Assembly (NCBI RefSeq): GCF_051106095.1
Contig: NC_135785.1
Span: 223,257,045-223,321,044, forward strand
DNA: 64,000 nucleotides
Origin: Pogona vitticeps
Lineage: Eukaryota > Chordata > Lepidosauria > Squamata > Agamidae
Reading direction: 5' to 3'
The notes beneath the pieces are model-generated. The model worked only from the letters and a program-made list of their open reading frames with translations, was not told where the DNA came from and did no database searches. A program made the translations under genes and the position numbers. This document shows positions 24,333 through 34,672 of the stretch, piece by piece. How positions within the stretch are numbered: position 1 is the first letter of the stretch; the number at the start of each line of letters is the position of its first letter.

Positions 24333-25350
24333 GAGGAGACACAATCTTCTTCAACCATATAAAACTTCAATTTCCCAAGTTAAGAAATTGAATGAGAAAG
24401 TTCTGAATATTAATCACAACTGTATAGATCATGCTTCTAAACGGCAAAGGTAAATGTATTTAAAAGGCTCATAACTGGTTTTATCCATTTTTTCCTCAGT
24501 TTTGAGGAGTAATACTAAAAAAAAAACATCAATGCGCTTTCCTTGTGTACAGCATCCAAGCCATGAATACCACATTCAGCACTTATTATATGAAAGGTCA
24601 GTTAAGGCCACATCATAAGACTTCAGTCAAAGGAGCAAGTGAAATTAAATTAAGCAATTGTCTCTTGTGTTGTCAAAAAGGTCAACAAATGATAGACTTT
24701 CATGCTTGTACTGTAAATATGAAAGGTAGATGCAAACACAAAACACAACGGCTTACCAAGGATATTTATAGCATCTGTTCAATTATCCTGTAACATTATT
24801 CAAAGACATAATGAATGTACAGTATGTGTGCACCTGTACAACCAGTTTTGTGAATGATTATCACCCATTGTTGGTCCCTGAAGTCCCTTGAGGGGTACAG
24901 AGTAAAACTGCAAAACTCACATTCCTTTGCTGTTGGAAACTTCTCAGTTAAAAAAAAAAAAAAAAGGAAAAAAGCTCCTGAAGCTAATCAGCAAATAACT
25001 TGTGAGGCAAGGGTGTAGGTTGAGATTTGTTAGGTACAATTCCAGGACTTTATATACCCCAAATTAATCACAATTGGCTTGGAACAAAATGGTACATGCC
25101 TCACAAGCAGATAATTAGCCTTAGTCTTTGGCTAGTAACCAATCTAGGTAACTGCAAGACTGCCCCACAAACCATCACTCCAGGCAACCAGTTTGGACAC
25201 CCTATGCAGAACCATCTGCAGATACTTGACAAACCCCTCCTGAGGCATACTACCTCAGAAGTAGCTAATTTCCAGGAAATATTATGAAATTATACTATAT
25301 TATACATAGGGGACTGCTTAAAGGATCCAGAGGCCAAAAGAGACCGCAGC
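24333..25350. other. No recognised feature
   Basis: AT-rich sequence with an A-run at about 24949-24964. No gene or named repeat is supported. Confidence 0.5.
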
Positions 25351-25375
25351 ACGCACGCACGCACACGTGCACGCG

Positions 25376-25425
<50 letters not shown>
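25351..25425. repeat. CG/CA alternating dinucleotide tract
   Basis: A run of (ACGC)n leads into (CG)n at about 25372-25384 and then a pure (CA)n to 25425. The whole 75 bp is nearly perfect alternating purine-pyrimidine, a sequence class known to adopt Z-DNA under negative supercoiling. Confidence 0.9.
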
Positions 25426-25427
<2 letters not shown>

Positions 25428-26115
25428 AGAGAGAGGGGCGTGTGCACGCACACATGTAATTGTTGTACACCATTAAGATTACAATTATCTTGCATATCTC
25501 CATTACAAAAGTGCAAAGAAAGAGATAGGTGATTGTCTCAATACCCTTAGTGTGAAATAAGTCTTTTCTGCCCTTTAAACAGATGGACAGACACACACAC
25601 AAACATTTTACATTACCAATAATGGCACAAACTTTCAGATAGTTGTCAGGGAAGGAAAGAGGCAATAACAGGTATTAAACATTAATAATCTATTTTACAT
25701 TTCTGTTTTTAATAAGTAGAATACAAATACAAATCATAGGATCCCTTGATGACACAATCATTGCACTATGCCTCTTGATATCATTGTTGTTCTGCACTGG
25801 TAAAAAAGCAAGTGAGTGGACCATTCACCACACCTCACAACTCACTTTTTTCCTCCACCCATGCTCTTATCTGATCTATCAAGATGAACACTTATATGTC
25901 GCCTGTAACTCTGATTCATGGTGGGACATCATATAATGCAAGTGAACTGAGATTTGTAATGCAATGTTCTGTAATAAATGTAATGTTCTCTCCCTTGCAA
26001 AGCCACAAGGAAAGTAGATCCAAGCACAGTGGTGGCTACGTGAAATCTATGCTGCTCATGATCTATCCAGGCATTCAAGAAGGGACTAGTTAATCCAATG
26101 TGAGCATGTAAAGAT
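25426..26115. other. No recognised feature
   Basis: AT-rich sequence with no supported feature. Confidence 0.5.
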
Positions 26116-26123
26116 GGCTAGAC

Positions 26124-27193
26124 CAGGGGTCTCAAACATGTGGCCCAGGGGCCATTTGCGGCCCGCTGGATGATAGTTTGTGGCCCCTGCCTTGCCTGCC
26201 CCCTGAAGCACCCACACGTCCTCTGCTGTCAAGAATAATAAAAAGCCTGGCCTCACTCGCTGGCTCTCTCCCACGACAGCGCCTCTTGCACCCTCCATAC
26301 GGAACTGCAGCCTGCCAGCCAGCCCTCCTGTCTGCCGGCTGGCAGGCTGCAGTACTGGATGGAGGGTGCAAGAGGCACTGTCTTGGGGGAAAGCCAGCGA
26401 GCGAGGTGCGCTGCCGTCCCTTTTCCCTGAGTGCCCAAGCCGCTGCCGAGTGGAGCTAGCTCCCAGCCCATCCTCGAAGAGTGCCTCCAAGCCGCCAACA
26501 GCAGCTGCCGCTGCTGCCGCCTCTTCCAGGGAAGCGGTTCTCTGGCTCTCTTTCTCTCTCGGCATTCCCAGCACAGCCTGACCAGCAGCTGCCTCAGCAC
26601 CCAGCGGTGCTTCCTCCTCCTCCTCTTTGTCCTGCTTCAGCCGCCTCGGCTCTGGAGGCTGCCTGGGCTTGCCTCACAAAGTTTGCTCCTCTGACGTGGT
26701 GGGGGTAGCTGCTGCTGAGTGCACCTTTTTTTGAGGGGGGCCCTCAGAGGAAGGTTGCCGGACCTCTGTGTGTGTGTGTTTGTGTGCGTGCATGTGTGTG
26801 CACCTGTGGGGGCCCTGCCCTGTTCTGTTTAATTTCACGGGTACCGGTGGGGGCTTTTGTCCTTTGGCAATGTGAATTCTGTGAGGGTTTTTTTAAAATT
26901 TTATGTTGTGCCCTCCCCCCCCCCCCCGCTAGGTGGTTGCTGGCGCTCCTTCCCTTCTCTGCTTCTTCATCCTGGTGGTGGTGGTGGTAGTGAAGAAGGA
27001 GCTGGAGGGGGTCATGGCTGGCGACGAGGGCTCGTGCGCCCCTCCTCCTCTACCACCACCTTAGCCAGGCTAAGGAAATTCCTGGGTGGCTTCCTCGGGC
27101 TCTTGATCCACTTGGCAGAAAATCTAAAGCGGCCCAGCCTCAGCTAGACTCTGCCTCCAGTGGCCCCCAGGTAAATTGAGTTTGAGACACCTG
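26124..27193. mobile_element. Non-autonomous hAT DNA transposon, about 1.07 kb
   Basis: Terminal inverted repeats (TIRs) are 'caggggtctcaaac' at 26124 and 'gtttgagacacctg' ending at 27193. They are flanked by an 8-bp TSD, 'ggctagac' (26116-26123) and 'gactagac' (27194-27201), with 7 of 8 bases matching. CAG-starting termini with an 8-bp TSD are the hAT signature. The interior is GC-rich with no transposase motif. It contains an internal hairpin with 70-bp arms (26251-26320 and 26337-26406; 62 of 70 positions pair). GC-rich open frames here on both strands, up to 162 codons, are compositional artefacts. Confidence 0.85.
26251..26406. repeat. Internal hairpin of the hAT element
   Basis: Two 70-bp arms separated by 16 bp pair at 62 of 70 positions. 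The arms include 'cctcttgcaccctccat' and its complement. It sits near the left end of the hAT element, not at its termini, so it is a separate structural feature. Confidence 0.9.
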
Positions 27194-27201
27194 GACTAGA
27201 C

Positions 27202-28456
27202 CCTCTGATTTCAGTTGCCTTCTCCACACAAGGAATCTGACAGTTTGAACAAGAGTCAGTCTGTCTATGTGGCTGGAAACTCTGAAACATGATGGGTAAA
27301 CCACCTACTTCATGCTCTTGCTTTTCACAAGTAGAGAATGACAATTGTGTGTGCATTATGTTTGTGTGTGTTAGTTACCTTCCCTTCATCACGTGATCAG
27401 GTTAAAGCCTGAATGAGGCTTTAGAAGTAATTTCCAATAGCACCTAAGATACTGACTGATCCTAAATTAGTAATGACTGAACAAGTGTAGATAAAAAGAA
27501 GAAAAATGTTACTTTTCTGTTGCTGCTCTTATGTATGTGGCCATTTCATCAGCTACACAGCCTACTACTGAAAGAAAATTGCTGTCTCCAAAAATTGAAG
27601 CATTTTCACTTCGTATATATTGCTCAAGAACACTGAGCAGAGGCTCGTCACATCCATTGGAACTTCCTTCTCCATTTGGTTTAAGGGTTATACCATAAAC
27701 GATTTATTTCCCCATATCTGTTCTCATTACCTGCTCTTTGGGACCCAGGGAAAAGCACTGGATCATCTTTCCTCAGCGCAAAATGAGAACTGACTGATTT
27801 CATGCAACTCATAAACACAAATTTAAAGAGAACTTGGGAAGTCATTTGCTACATTAGACACCTGCAAGGAACATGTTTCAGAGTGTTCGGTTTCTCTTAC
27901 AACAGTCGCTATCATTGAAAACACCTGCAAAACAAATGGAACAACAGCTCCAAGCTGCGCTCCATGCATTTGTGTTGGCATCTTCCGCTGTTACAAGAAG
28001 AAAACAGGACTTGCGGAATACGTCTGCCTAAATATCTGGCAAACTTGATTTCATTTAGTTTCAACTTAAAATTATTGATTGGCTCTCTGATTTGCTGCAT
28101 GAAAAACAGGAACAAGAGGTAGTAATAGGTAGACATCAAGGATAAACAATACTTGTCCTTCCTTAAGGAAAGAGTTATTATGAAATTAAAGAGGGAGTTA
28201 TTATGCTAGAAAGCTATTAGTAATTTTTTTAAAGGAATACAAGACTAGGATATAAATTATGTGATATAAGAGAACCTGGCAGAAAATGAGCCTTTTCCAA
28301 TATTTTAAAAGCAATAGCAAATTAAGCTTTGAAATTCAAATGCTATTGATATTTTTAAAAAAGATTGCATCATGGAATATAGTAGTGTAAGAGAGAGTTT
28401 AAAAGGTTATCTAAACCTCATTAATACTTCACATTGGGGATTTATTTTTGCCAATT
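27202..28456. other. No recognised feature
   Basis: AT-rich sequence. No gene, RNA or named repeat is supported. Confidence 0.5.
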
Positions 28457-28458
28457 TA

Positions 28459-28737
28459 CTCTGTTTTCCCAAAACAAGATCTAACCTGAAAATAAGCCCT
28501 AGTATGATTTTTCAGGATGCTGGTAATATAAGCCCTACCCCCCAAATAAGCCCCAGTTGAGTGAAACCCCAGCCTCCACCATTGTGCGGCAACCATAAGA
28601 AGATGACATGAGTGTATTTGAATAAGTGTATATTGTTGTACATGAAAAAACTAAAACATCCCCTGAAAATAAGCCCCAATGTGTTTTTTGGAGCAAAAAT
28701 TAATATAAGACCTTGTCATATTTTTGGGGAAACATGG
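28459..28737. mobile_element. Mariner/Tc1-like MITE
   Basis: The termini 'ctctgttttcccaaaacaag' and, inverted at the right, 'ccatgtttccccaaaaatat' are imperfect inverted repeats. Both are flanked by TA (28457-28458 and 28738-28739). The interior phrase 'aaaataagcccc' is repeated. At 279 bp with no transposase it is a MITE. TA flanks support mariner-type integration, but the family name is inferred. Confidence 0.7.
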
Positions 28738-28739
28738 TA

Positions 28740-29289
28740 CTAACTTCAAGTAAATTTGCTATATGTCTTACTGGTTCACAGCTGAACCAGGTAAGAAATT
28801 TTTTAAAAGAACAGATTTTGATAGATGAGTTAATGAACCTTGTTCTGCTTTACATTGGCTCATAAGTATAAGCCTATGGGGTGGCCAATACAGATCAAGG
28901 GATAGGTTATCACTGACCAGAGGTCCCAAGTGAAATGTATGATAAGAATTCCAAATTGCTAAGGTCAGAAACAACTTGGTCAGTCCAGGAAGAGAAGAAC
29001 TTGAGAAAGGAGGTGTAACTGCAGAGCCAAGGAAAGTGACTCTAGAGAGTGGCTGGAATCACTAATGGCAGAAGCTGTGAGAGGTAGCAAGTGATTCGGA
29101 GATTGTAGGAAAACCCTTTACAGAATCACAGAAATTCTACTTCCAAAAAACCTTTGAAAGTGTAAGGAATGTAACAGAACTTCATCTATCCCCTAAGCTA
29201 GAAGTAGTAGGTTGTGCTCTCATCCAGTTCCTTTTTTCTCCCAGCAAGCACTACTACCCTCAGAGCAATTGAGCATAAAATCTCCTGTA
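28740..29289. other. No recognised feature
   Basis: AT-rich sequence with no supported feature. Confidence 0.5.
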
Positions 29290-29760
29290 GGCATCCTTCA
29301 GTCTTGAGAGACTTTGGTAACATGCTCTGTATGAAGGACTTGGAACAGCGTCTAGTGTGGCTGAGAAGGCCAATTCGAGATTGACAATCCCTCCCACACT
29401 GAAGACAAATACAGGCTGTCCAGCTCCCTGATTTTGCTGCTTTCAGGACTGCCTCTTCACCTCAGCCTGCTGGACAAGGGTATCTTCAAATTGGGATAGG
29501 CCGTGATGCACCATCTGCCTCCAGGCTGAACACTCAGATGTCAAGGTTTCCCATCTGTTGAGGTCCATTCCTAAGTCCTTCAGATCCTGCTTTCAGATAT
29601 CGGGATCACAGCTGTGGCCTCCCTCTGGGGCAATTTCCCTGCACTCCTTCTCCATACAGGAGATCTTTTGGAATCTGGCCACCAGCCATTCTCACGACAT
29701 ACCCAAGCCAACGTAGACACCACTGTTTCAGTAATGTATACATGTGTCATTAGTTCAGCT
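29290..29760 (-). mobile_element. LINE ORF2 C-terminal fragment with C2HC finger
   Basis: Minus-strand translation of the 3' part gives CICLQCGRDCQSRIGLLSHT followed by RRC, a compact C2HC zinc-finger-like motif, and ends SLKTEGC. Upstream, degenerate stretches correspond to a 'GRPQLRYKD'-type segment seen near the ORF2 end of some LINEs. The frame is broken. Which LINE clade this belongs to (RTE-related or other) I cannot settle by eye. Confidence 0.55.
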
Positions 29761-30540
29761 GAAGAAGATCTGGAATCTGAGGGGTTAATTACAGCTGAGG
29801 AAAATGCTGGGCAATTAGAAGCACAGATAGCTTAATCACCACCAGATTCTCCTCCCTCAGCAGCCAGAGTGAGGGCTAAACTTTGGCAAAGACTCATGAC
29901 AAGAAGGTCAGCGACTGCATCAGTGTGCAACTATATGGAGGGCCACACTTACCTTGTGACTGCCAATTTTTATTTGACTCTCAATTTCTGTCCCCTCCCA
30001 TTAGTCAATAATACCAAATCCATGAACAGGTGTGATATTGGACCCCCATCCCCATTTTAAGCCCAGGGATAAATATCTTTCCAAAACTGGAGGGGAGTTA
30101 CGTTTTCATAGTTTTACTCAGCGTAACTAGTTGTCATTTGTTGGAGTGCAAAATGCTAACATATAGCAATGTTACCTTGGAGGTTTAAGGGGAAATCCAT
30201 TTCACTATGAGTTGCCTTGTATTAAGAAAATGTTAATTCTTATAAATTCTTTTATTTTTTTATTTCACTAAGATAATGCTACAGATACAGTAAACATCCT
30301 GTTGTGCATAATTTCTGTTCTAATTTGTTGCTGCAATCCACTCTAGAAAAGTCTGTGTTATATATGCAGCACCCTCTGCAAGCCACATATGGATATAAAA
30401 GTGGAAATTGGGCAGTGAAAAGAAATTTGGTTGCAACATCTCTCTCTGTGTGTGCTAACAACTTAAGGGGTGCAGTGTTTTTCCACAACTTGTTATCAAT
30501 AATTTTTCCTTTATAGGTATTGAATTAATTAAATAGTAAT
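29761..30540. other. No recognised feature
   Basis: AT-rich sequence with no supported feature. Confidence 0.5.
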
Positions 30541-30725
30541 TGGTTGTTGCAGATTTTTTCAGGCTGTTTGGCCATGTTCTGAAGGTTTTTCAGACAGAGT
30601 TAGAACTCTGTCTGTGTTTTTCTAACTCCTGTCCTCTGAAGATGCCAGCCAAAGAGACTGGCGAAATGTTAGCAAGAAAAACCTCCAGAACATGGCCAAA
30701 CAGTCTGAAAAACCTACAACAACCA
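30541..30725 (+). mobile_element. Penelope-like inverted-repeat remnant with hammerhead-like core
   Basis: Arms of about 50 bp (30541-30591 and 30676-30725) are inverted repeats built on 'tggttgttg...' and 'caacaacca', enclosing about 85 bp. The interior holds 'ctgaaga' (30636-30642), a GCCAG/CTGGC stem (30644-30648 and 30658-30662), then 'gaaa' (30663-30666). That is the CUGANGA-stem-GAAA layout of a hammerhead ribozyme core. Penelope-like retroelements are known to carry hammerhead motifs. The family assignment is from memory of this common reptile repeat. One extra T precedes the stem, which departs from the ideal core. A small perfect hairpin lies at 30592-30613. Confidence 0.5.
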
Positions 30726-31055
30726 TTGGATACTGGTTGTGAAAGCCTTTAAGAATAAATAGACATTATTAAAAACATATACCTAACTAAGTACACTATG
30801 CTTATAAAATTATATTTTGTGATGCTGTAGATTATTTTTAGGCTGAAGCTAAATTTCAGAAACCATTGAAATTCACCAAAAATATGTGATTTTGACATGA
30901 AATTTGATCTTGAAGCTTGAAGCTCAAAATTTGGTACGAGTCCTGTTCTGTACTGTATTGCAGTGTGGCTTGGGTGTTGTAGTTCTTTGGAAGGTGCCCT
31001 CTGCAAAACCTAAAGAGCATCAAGACCACAATCCCCATGGTTTACTAGAAACCAT
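30726..31055. other. No recognised feature
   Basis: AT-rich sequence with no supported feature. Confidence 0.5.
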
Positions 31056-31180
31056 TAGAACAACTCTCTGGTTTAAGTATCTGGCGGCAGAGACAGAAGT
31101 TAGGAGTTTGATTCCCCGCTGTGCCTCCATGACAGGGCCTGATGATTCATAGGGCCTCTTTCAGCTCTGCAGTTCTAAGA
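31056..31180 (+). mobile_element. tRNA-derived SINE with CR1-like tail
   Basis: The head 'tggtttaagtatctggcggc' and box-B-like 'gagtttgattcccc' are followed by 'gggcctctttcagctctgc' and 'agttctaagatcag', which resembles the CR1 3' terminus. It is the plus-strand relative of the copies at 16497 and 54275. Confidence 0.6.
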
Positions 31181-31918
31181 TCAGCATTATCATCATAATA
31201 ATAATCAAATAAGAAAGACAAGGGTTTTGTAAATATGTGCATTGTAGGTTAGGAGTGCCCCCCCCAAAAAAAAATTAATGACAATATCTATTTCTTTGAA
31301 ATAGGCCTTCCCTGGAATGATTAAGTAAAAATTCAGAACTGTGAGGCCTTCAAGTAACTTGGATACCTGTTCAAGATACTAATATATACCTCTGAGACAT
31401 GCATGAAATAACTCAACTGCATGCAATAAATGCTCCCCTTACAAACATTAAGATGTTCAATGTTCCACTAATGAGATCACTTCTATTAACTGTGAAGCTG
31501 CAGCTCCATTAGCAGTCCTATAATACCAAAGATAATTAGCACAAGCTTGTCAATTTGATTCCCCCTTCCCTTCTTCATGGCCTTTTATTGCATGCTTTAT
31601 TCTTTTGAGTCCTTTGGGAGCCTGCAGTTTGGATTTATTCTAGGATAAATAAAAGAATTCTTTCATTAAGAGATGTCATGCATGTCATTTACTGTGACTC
31701 ACATGTGCTGTACCTTTGATGCAAGGCTATAAAATTTGCGAGCTGTCAGATTCAATTCCTTTCCTTTAATTTCTTATCAGAGGGCACACAATACAAACCC
31801 AAGGATTCAATTTCCCATTTCTGTTTAGCATTTATATTGACAAAATTAATGATTTTATTATGATCTTCCACTCAATGCAAAAAATACATCTCTGATATAT
31901 ATATCAGTTTGTGTGTAT
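31181..31918. other. No recognised feature
   Basis: AT-rich sequence with no supported feature. Confidence 0.5.
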
Positions 31919-32000
31919 CTCTGTGTGTGAACAGACAACTGAGAGAACACACATTGTCTCTCTCTGTGTGTGAATGAACAACTGAGAGAACACACATTGT
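31919..32000. repeat. Two-unit tandem repeat, period 43 bp
   Basis: A roughly 39-bp unit starting 'ctctgtgtgtgaa' and ending 'gagaacacacattgt' occurs at 31919-31957 and again at 31962-32000 with few differences. It is a local duplication with no known role. Confidence 0.85.
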
Positions 32001-32396
32001 AAATGTAATTCAGGCAGGAAAATCACAAGGAAAGGAGAAAATTCACAAAAACGGGGACTGACTAAGAACTTCTAAAGCAGGGGGTGAAATTATCTTGTGC
32101 TCATTAACATGACAGAGTACTCAGGAAGACATGTGATGAAAATCTCATTTGATGCTGATGGGATCATTTCTGATTCCCAATGTTTTAAATGGGAATTTCA
32201 TACAAAATACATATGTCTCATTAAGTACTTCCCAACACATTTCAATTTCCTTTCTGTGGTTCTAATAAAAAAGGCCAAAGTGATGCAATAACCAAAGCCT
32301 GAGATGGAAAAGAATACTATCTAAACATAATTACACATTATATGAACTGTGCTATTTCTATACACTCAACATTCATATATGACATTTTAATAGAAG
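32001..32396. other. No recognised feature
   Basis: AT-rich sequence with no supported feature. A 64-codon open frame has no motif. Confidence 0.5.
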
Positions 32397-32408
32397 TTAA
32401 TCAGAAAA

Positions 32409-32775
32409 GGGATGTGGTGGGGCTGTAAGGGACGTGGTGGCGCTGCGGGCTAAATCGCAGAAGCCTGTGCTACAGGGTCAGAAGACCAAGCAGTTGTAAG
32501 ATCGAATCCACGTGATGGAGTGAGTGCCCATCACTTGTCCCAGCTCCCGCCAACCTAGCGGTTTAAAAGCATGCAAATGCAAGTAGATAAAATAGGGACC
32601 ACCTCGGTGGGAAGGTAACAGTGTTCCGTGTCTAAGTCGCACTGGCCATGTGACCACGGAAGATTGTCTTCAGACAAAACGCTGGCTCTATGGCTTGGAA
32701 ACAGGGATGAGCACCGCCCCCTAGAGTCGAACACGACTGGACAAAAATTGTCAAGGGGAACCTTTACCTTTACCT
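32409..32775 (+). mobile_element. Sauria-type SINE, nearly full length
   Basis: The element runs from 'gggacgtggtggcgctgcgg' (about 32429) through 'cagaagcctgtgctacaggg', box-B-like 'gatcgaatccac', 'tgtctaagtcgcactggcca', 'gaccacggaagattgtct' and 'gagcaccgccccctagagtc' to a CTTTACC repeat tail. This matches the Sauria SINE of squamates, whose 3' end resembles that of BovB and which is thought to be mobilised by BovB. A 12-bp TSD 'ttaatcagaaaa' flanks it (32397-32408 and 32776-32787). The 5' end carries an extra partial copy of the head, 'gggatgtggtggggctgtaa' (32409-32428), before the canonical start. Confidence 0.9.
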
Positions 32776-32787
32776 TTAATCAGAAAA

Positions 32788-34019
32788 AGCTCAAGTAGCC
32801 AATTCTTCTCCTGCAAGAATAGTGAACAGGGAATTTATTTTGGATGTTTATTTCCCACAGCCCACCAGATAATATAAATGAGGTGCCTGGTGCTTTGGGT
32901 CAACGGGTACATCAACCCAAAATTTTAGGGAAGGGACTACTCCAGTAACTAATGACCCATGTAGATAAGATAGATGTAAAAAGAAGAAAATAAATTTCCC
33001 ATATCATGGCTTACCCAAAAATTTTGGTATAAGATAAAAGCCATGTTGAAATCAGCAAGTTACAAAAAATTCATTTTATTTTCATCATATATAGATGGAA
33101 ACTCATCTAATGAAGAATAAAGACAGATTATGCTTTAGAAAAAAATGTTTTAAAATACATTATGTATGATTGAGTGGTGTGATTAAAACAATGGACATGT
33201 TCATTTCTCCTTAAATTATGCTTCAGATCTCAAGCTAATTACTCCAGGGTAGCAAAGAATCTAGTTATATGGCAGCATACTGTATATATGTGGGCATTAA
33301 TTTCAAACTCAGGAAAGTGATATTAATGGGGAAATGGCAAAGTGTGTCGATCCAGACATGCAGCTAGCAGCCCAATCTGAAAACCAGTTAAGGGCAAAGT
33401 CCTTGGTTTCAAGGTGATTTATACCTTTCTGAAGTCAACAGAGTAAGTGCAATTTTGCTAAATGAAGGATACTAGAATATATATATGCACTGTTTACTTT
33501 GAGCAGTGAAAAATTTACAAGAGATATAGCACTTATCCAGTTTCAGCCTATTTTAGAAGGAGGTCACTGGAAACTTAGGGGTTCTATAATATTTCAGTTT
33601 ATTCACAAATACATAGGTCAGACAGAAATGAAGTCACAGCTTAACAGTACAATATTTAGCTAAATCCACTGCCCTGCACTAGATCATCAGAAAGATCTCT
33701 AGAAGGAAAGGTCCTACAAGTGTATTTCTTACGTAGTTTTAGAGGAGTTCAAAGACTTCCTGAGGAGAAATACCGTAGGTTTTGGGAAAATGTCTTTTTT
33801 AATTGAAATTCAGACACAAATCACTGTGATCCTTCACAATGAACTGAGGGAGCGGGAGGTTGAATTTTTTCCAGAATCTGGAAGAGCCCTCCATTTAGGC
33901 CCCAAACCTGGATGCCCAGGTTTGGTTGGTAGGCAGAAGTGTGTGTGCACAACAGAACCTAGGGCAGCTGCAGTTATTTCTGAACATATATGATCTGGCC
34001 CAAAGGACACATCTCATGT
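32788..34019. other. No recognised feature
   Basis: AT-rich sequence with no supported feature. Confidence 0.5.
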
Positions 34020-34672
34020 AACTTCATGTATAATGATCTATGTGGTATTCCCCTTGTACGGTGTTTGGACAGTTCAGCTGGTCTAAAATGCTACAGCTAG
34101 ACTATTACATGGGAAAACTAAGGTATGTATGTGACTCCCTTGTTACAACAACTTTGCTTGCTAACAGAGTCTTTCTGGGCATAGTTCAAAGTGCTGATTA
34201 TAACCTATAAAGACCTATATAGGAGGCAACTAAGCTATCTTAAACAACATACTCTCATGTAATAGTATCATCTTTGGAGCAGGCCAATCTCTCAACCTTT
34301 ACAACATGACAGGCCAAATTACTTGAGATAATACAAAAGAGGGTCTTCTCAGCTGTTACTCCAAGATTTTAGAATTCCTGCTAAGAGAGGCTAATTTGGC
34401 TACTCCTGGTGTTGTTTTTGCTGACAGGATTAAAAATGCTTTATATTACAGCAGTCCTTTGACATGTACATTAGTCTGTTATTGGAGGGAGTTTAACTGA
34501 CTTGGCTGACTTTTATTGACTTCTATTGATATAGTCTTCATTGTCATTAAATGTACATTTATTAATTCTTATATCATCATTGATCAATATTTTATTTTCA
34601 ATCTCTGGTCTATTATTGTTAACTACCTTGAACATCTTTTTTAGAGGTGAGTTATAAAATAAATAAATGTTA
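34020..34672 (+). mobile_element. Old L2-like LINE 3' end
   Basis: Scattered L2 ORF2 C-terminal similarity (for example a readable 'KVLIITYKDLYRRQLSYL' segment near 34185-34240) is followed by a 3' terminal phrase 'actaccttgaacatctttt' and 'tataaaataaataaatg'. No frame stays open for long. It is diverged and old, and boundaries are approximate. Confidence 0.5.

Noticed and set aside
26086-26600. Overlapping GC-rich open frames of 79-162 codons on both strands
   Set aside because: They lie inside a non-autonomous hAT element with a hairpin; openness on several frames at once reflects base composition, not coding.
31919-32000. Tandem repeat as a CRISPR-like array
   Set aside because: Only two units with a 4-bp gap in a vertebrate sequence; it is a simple local duplication.
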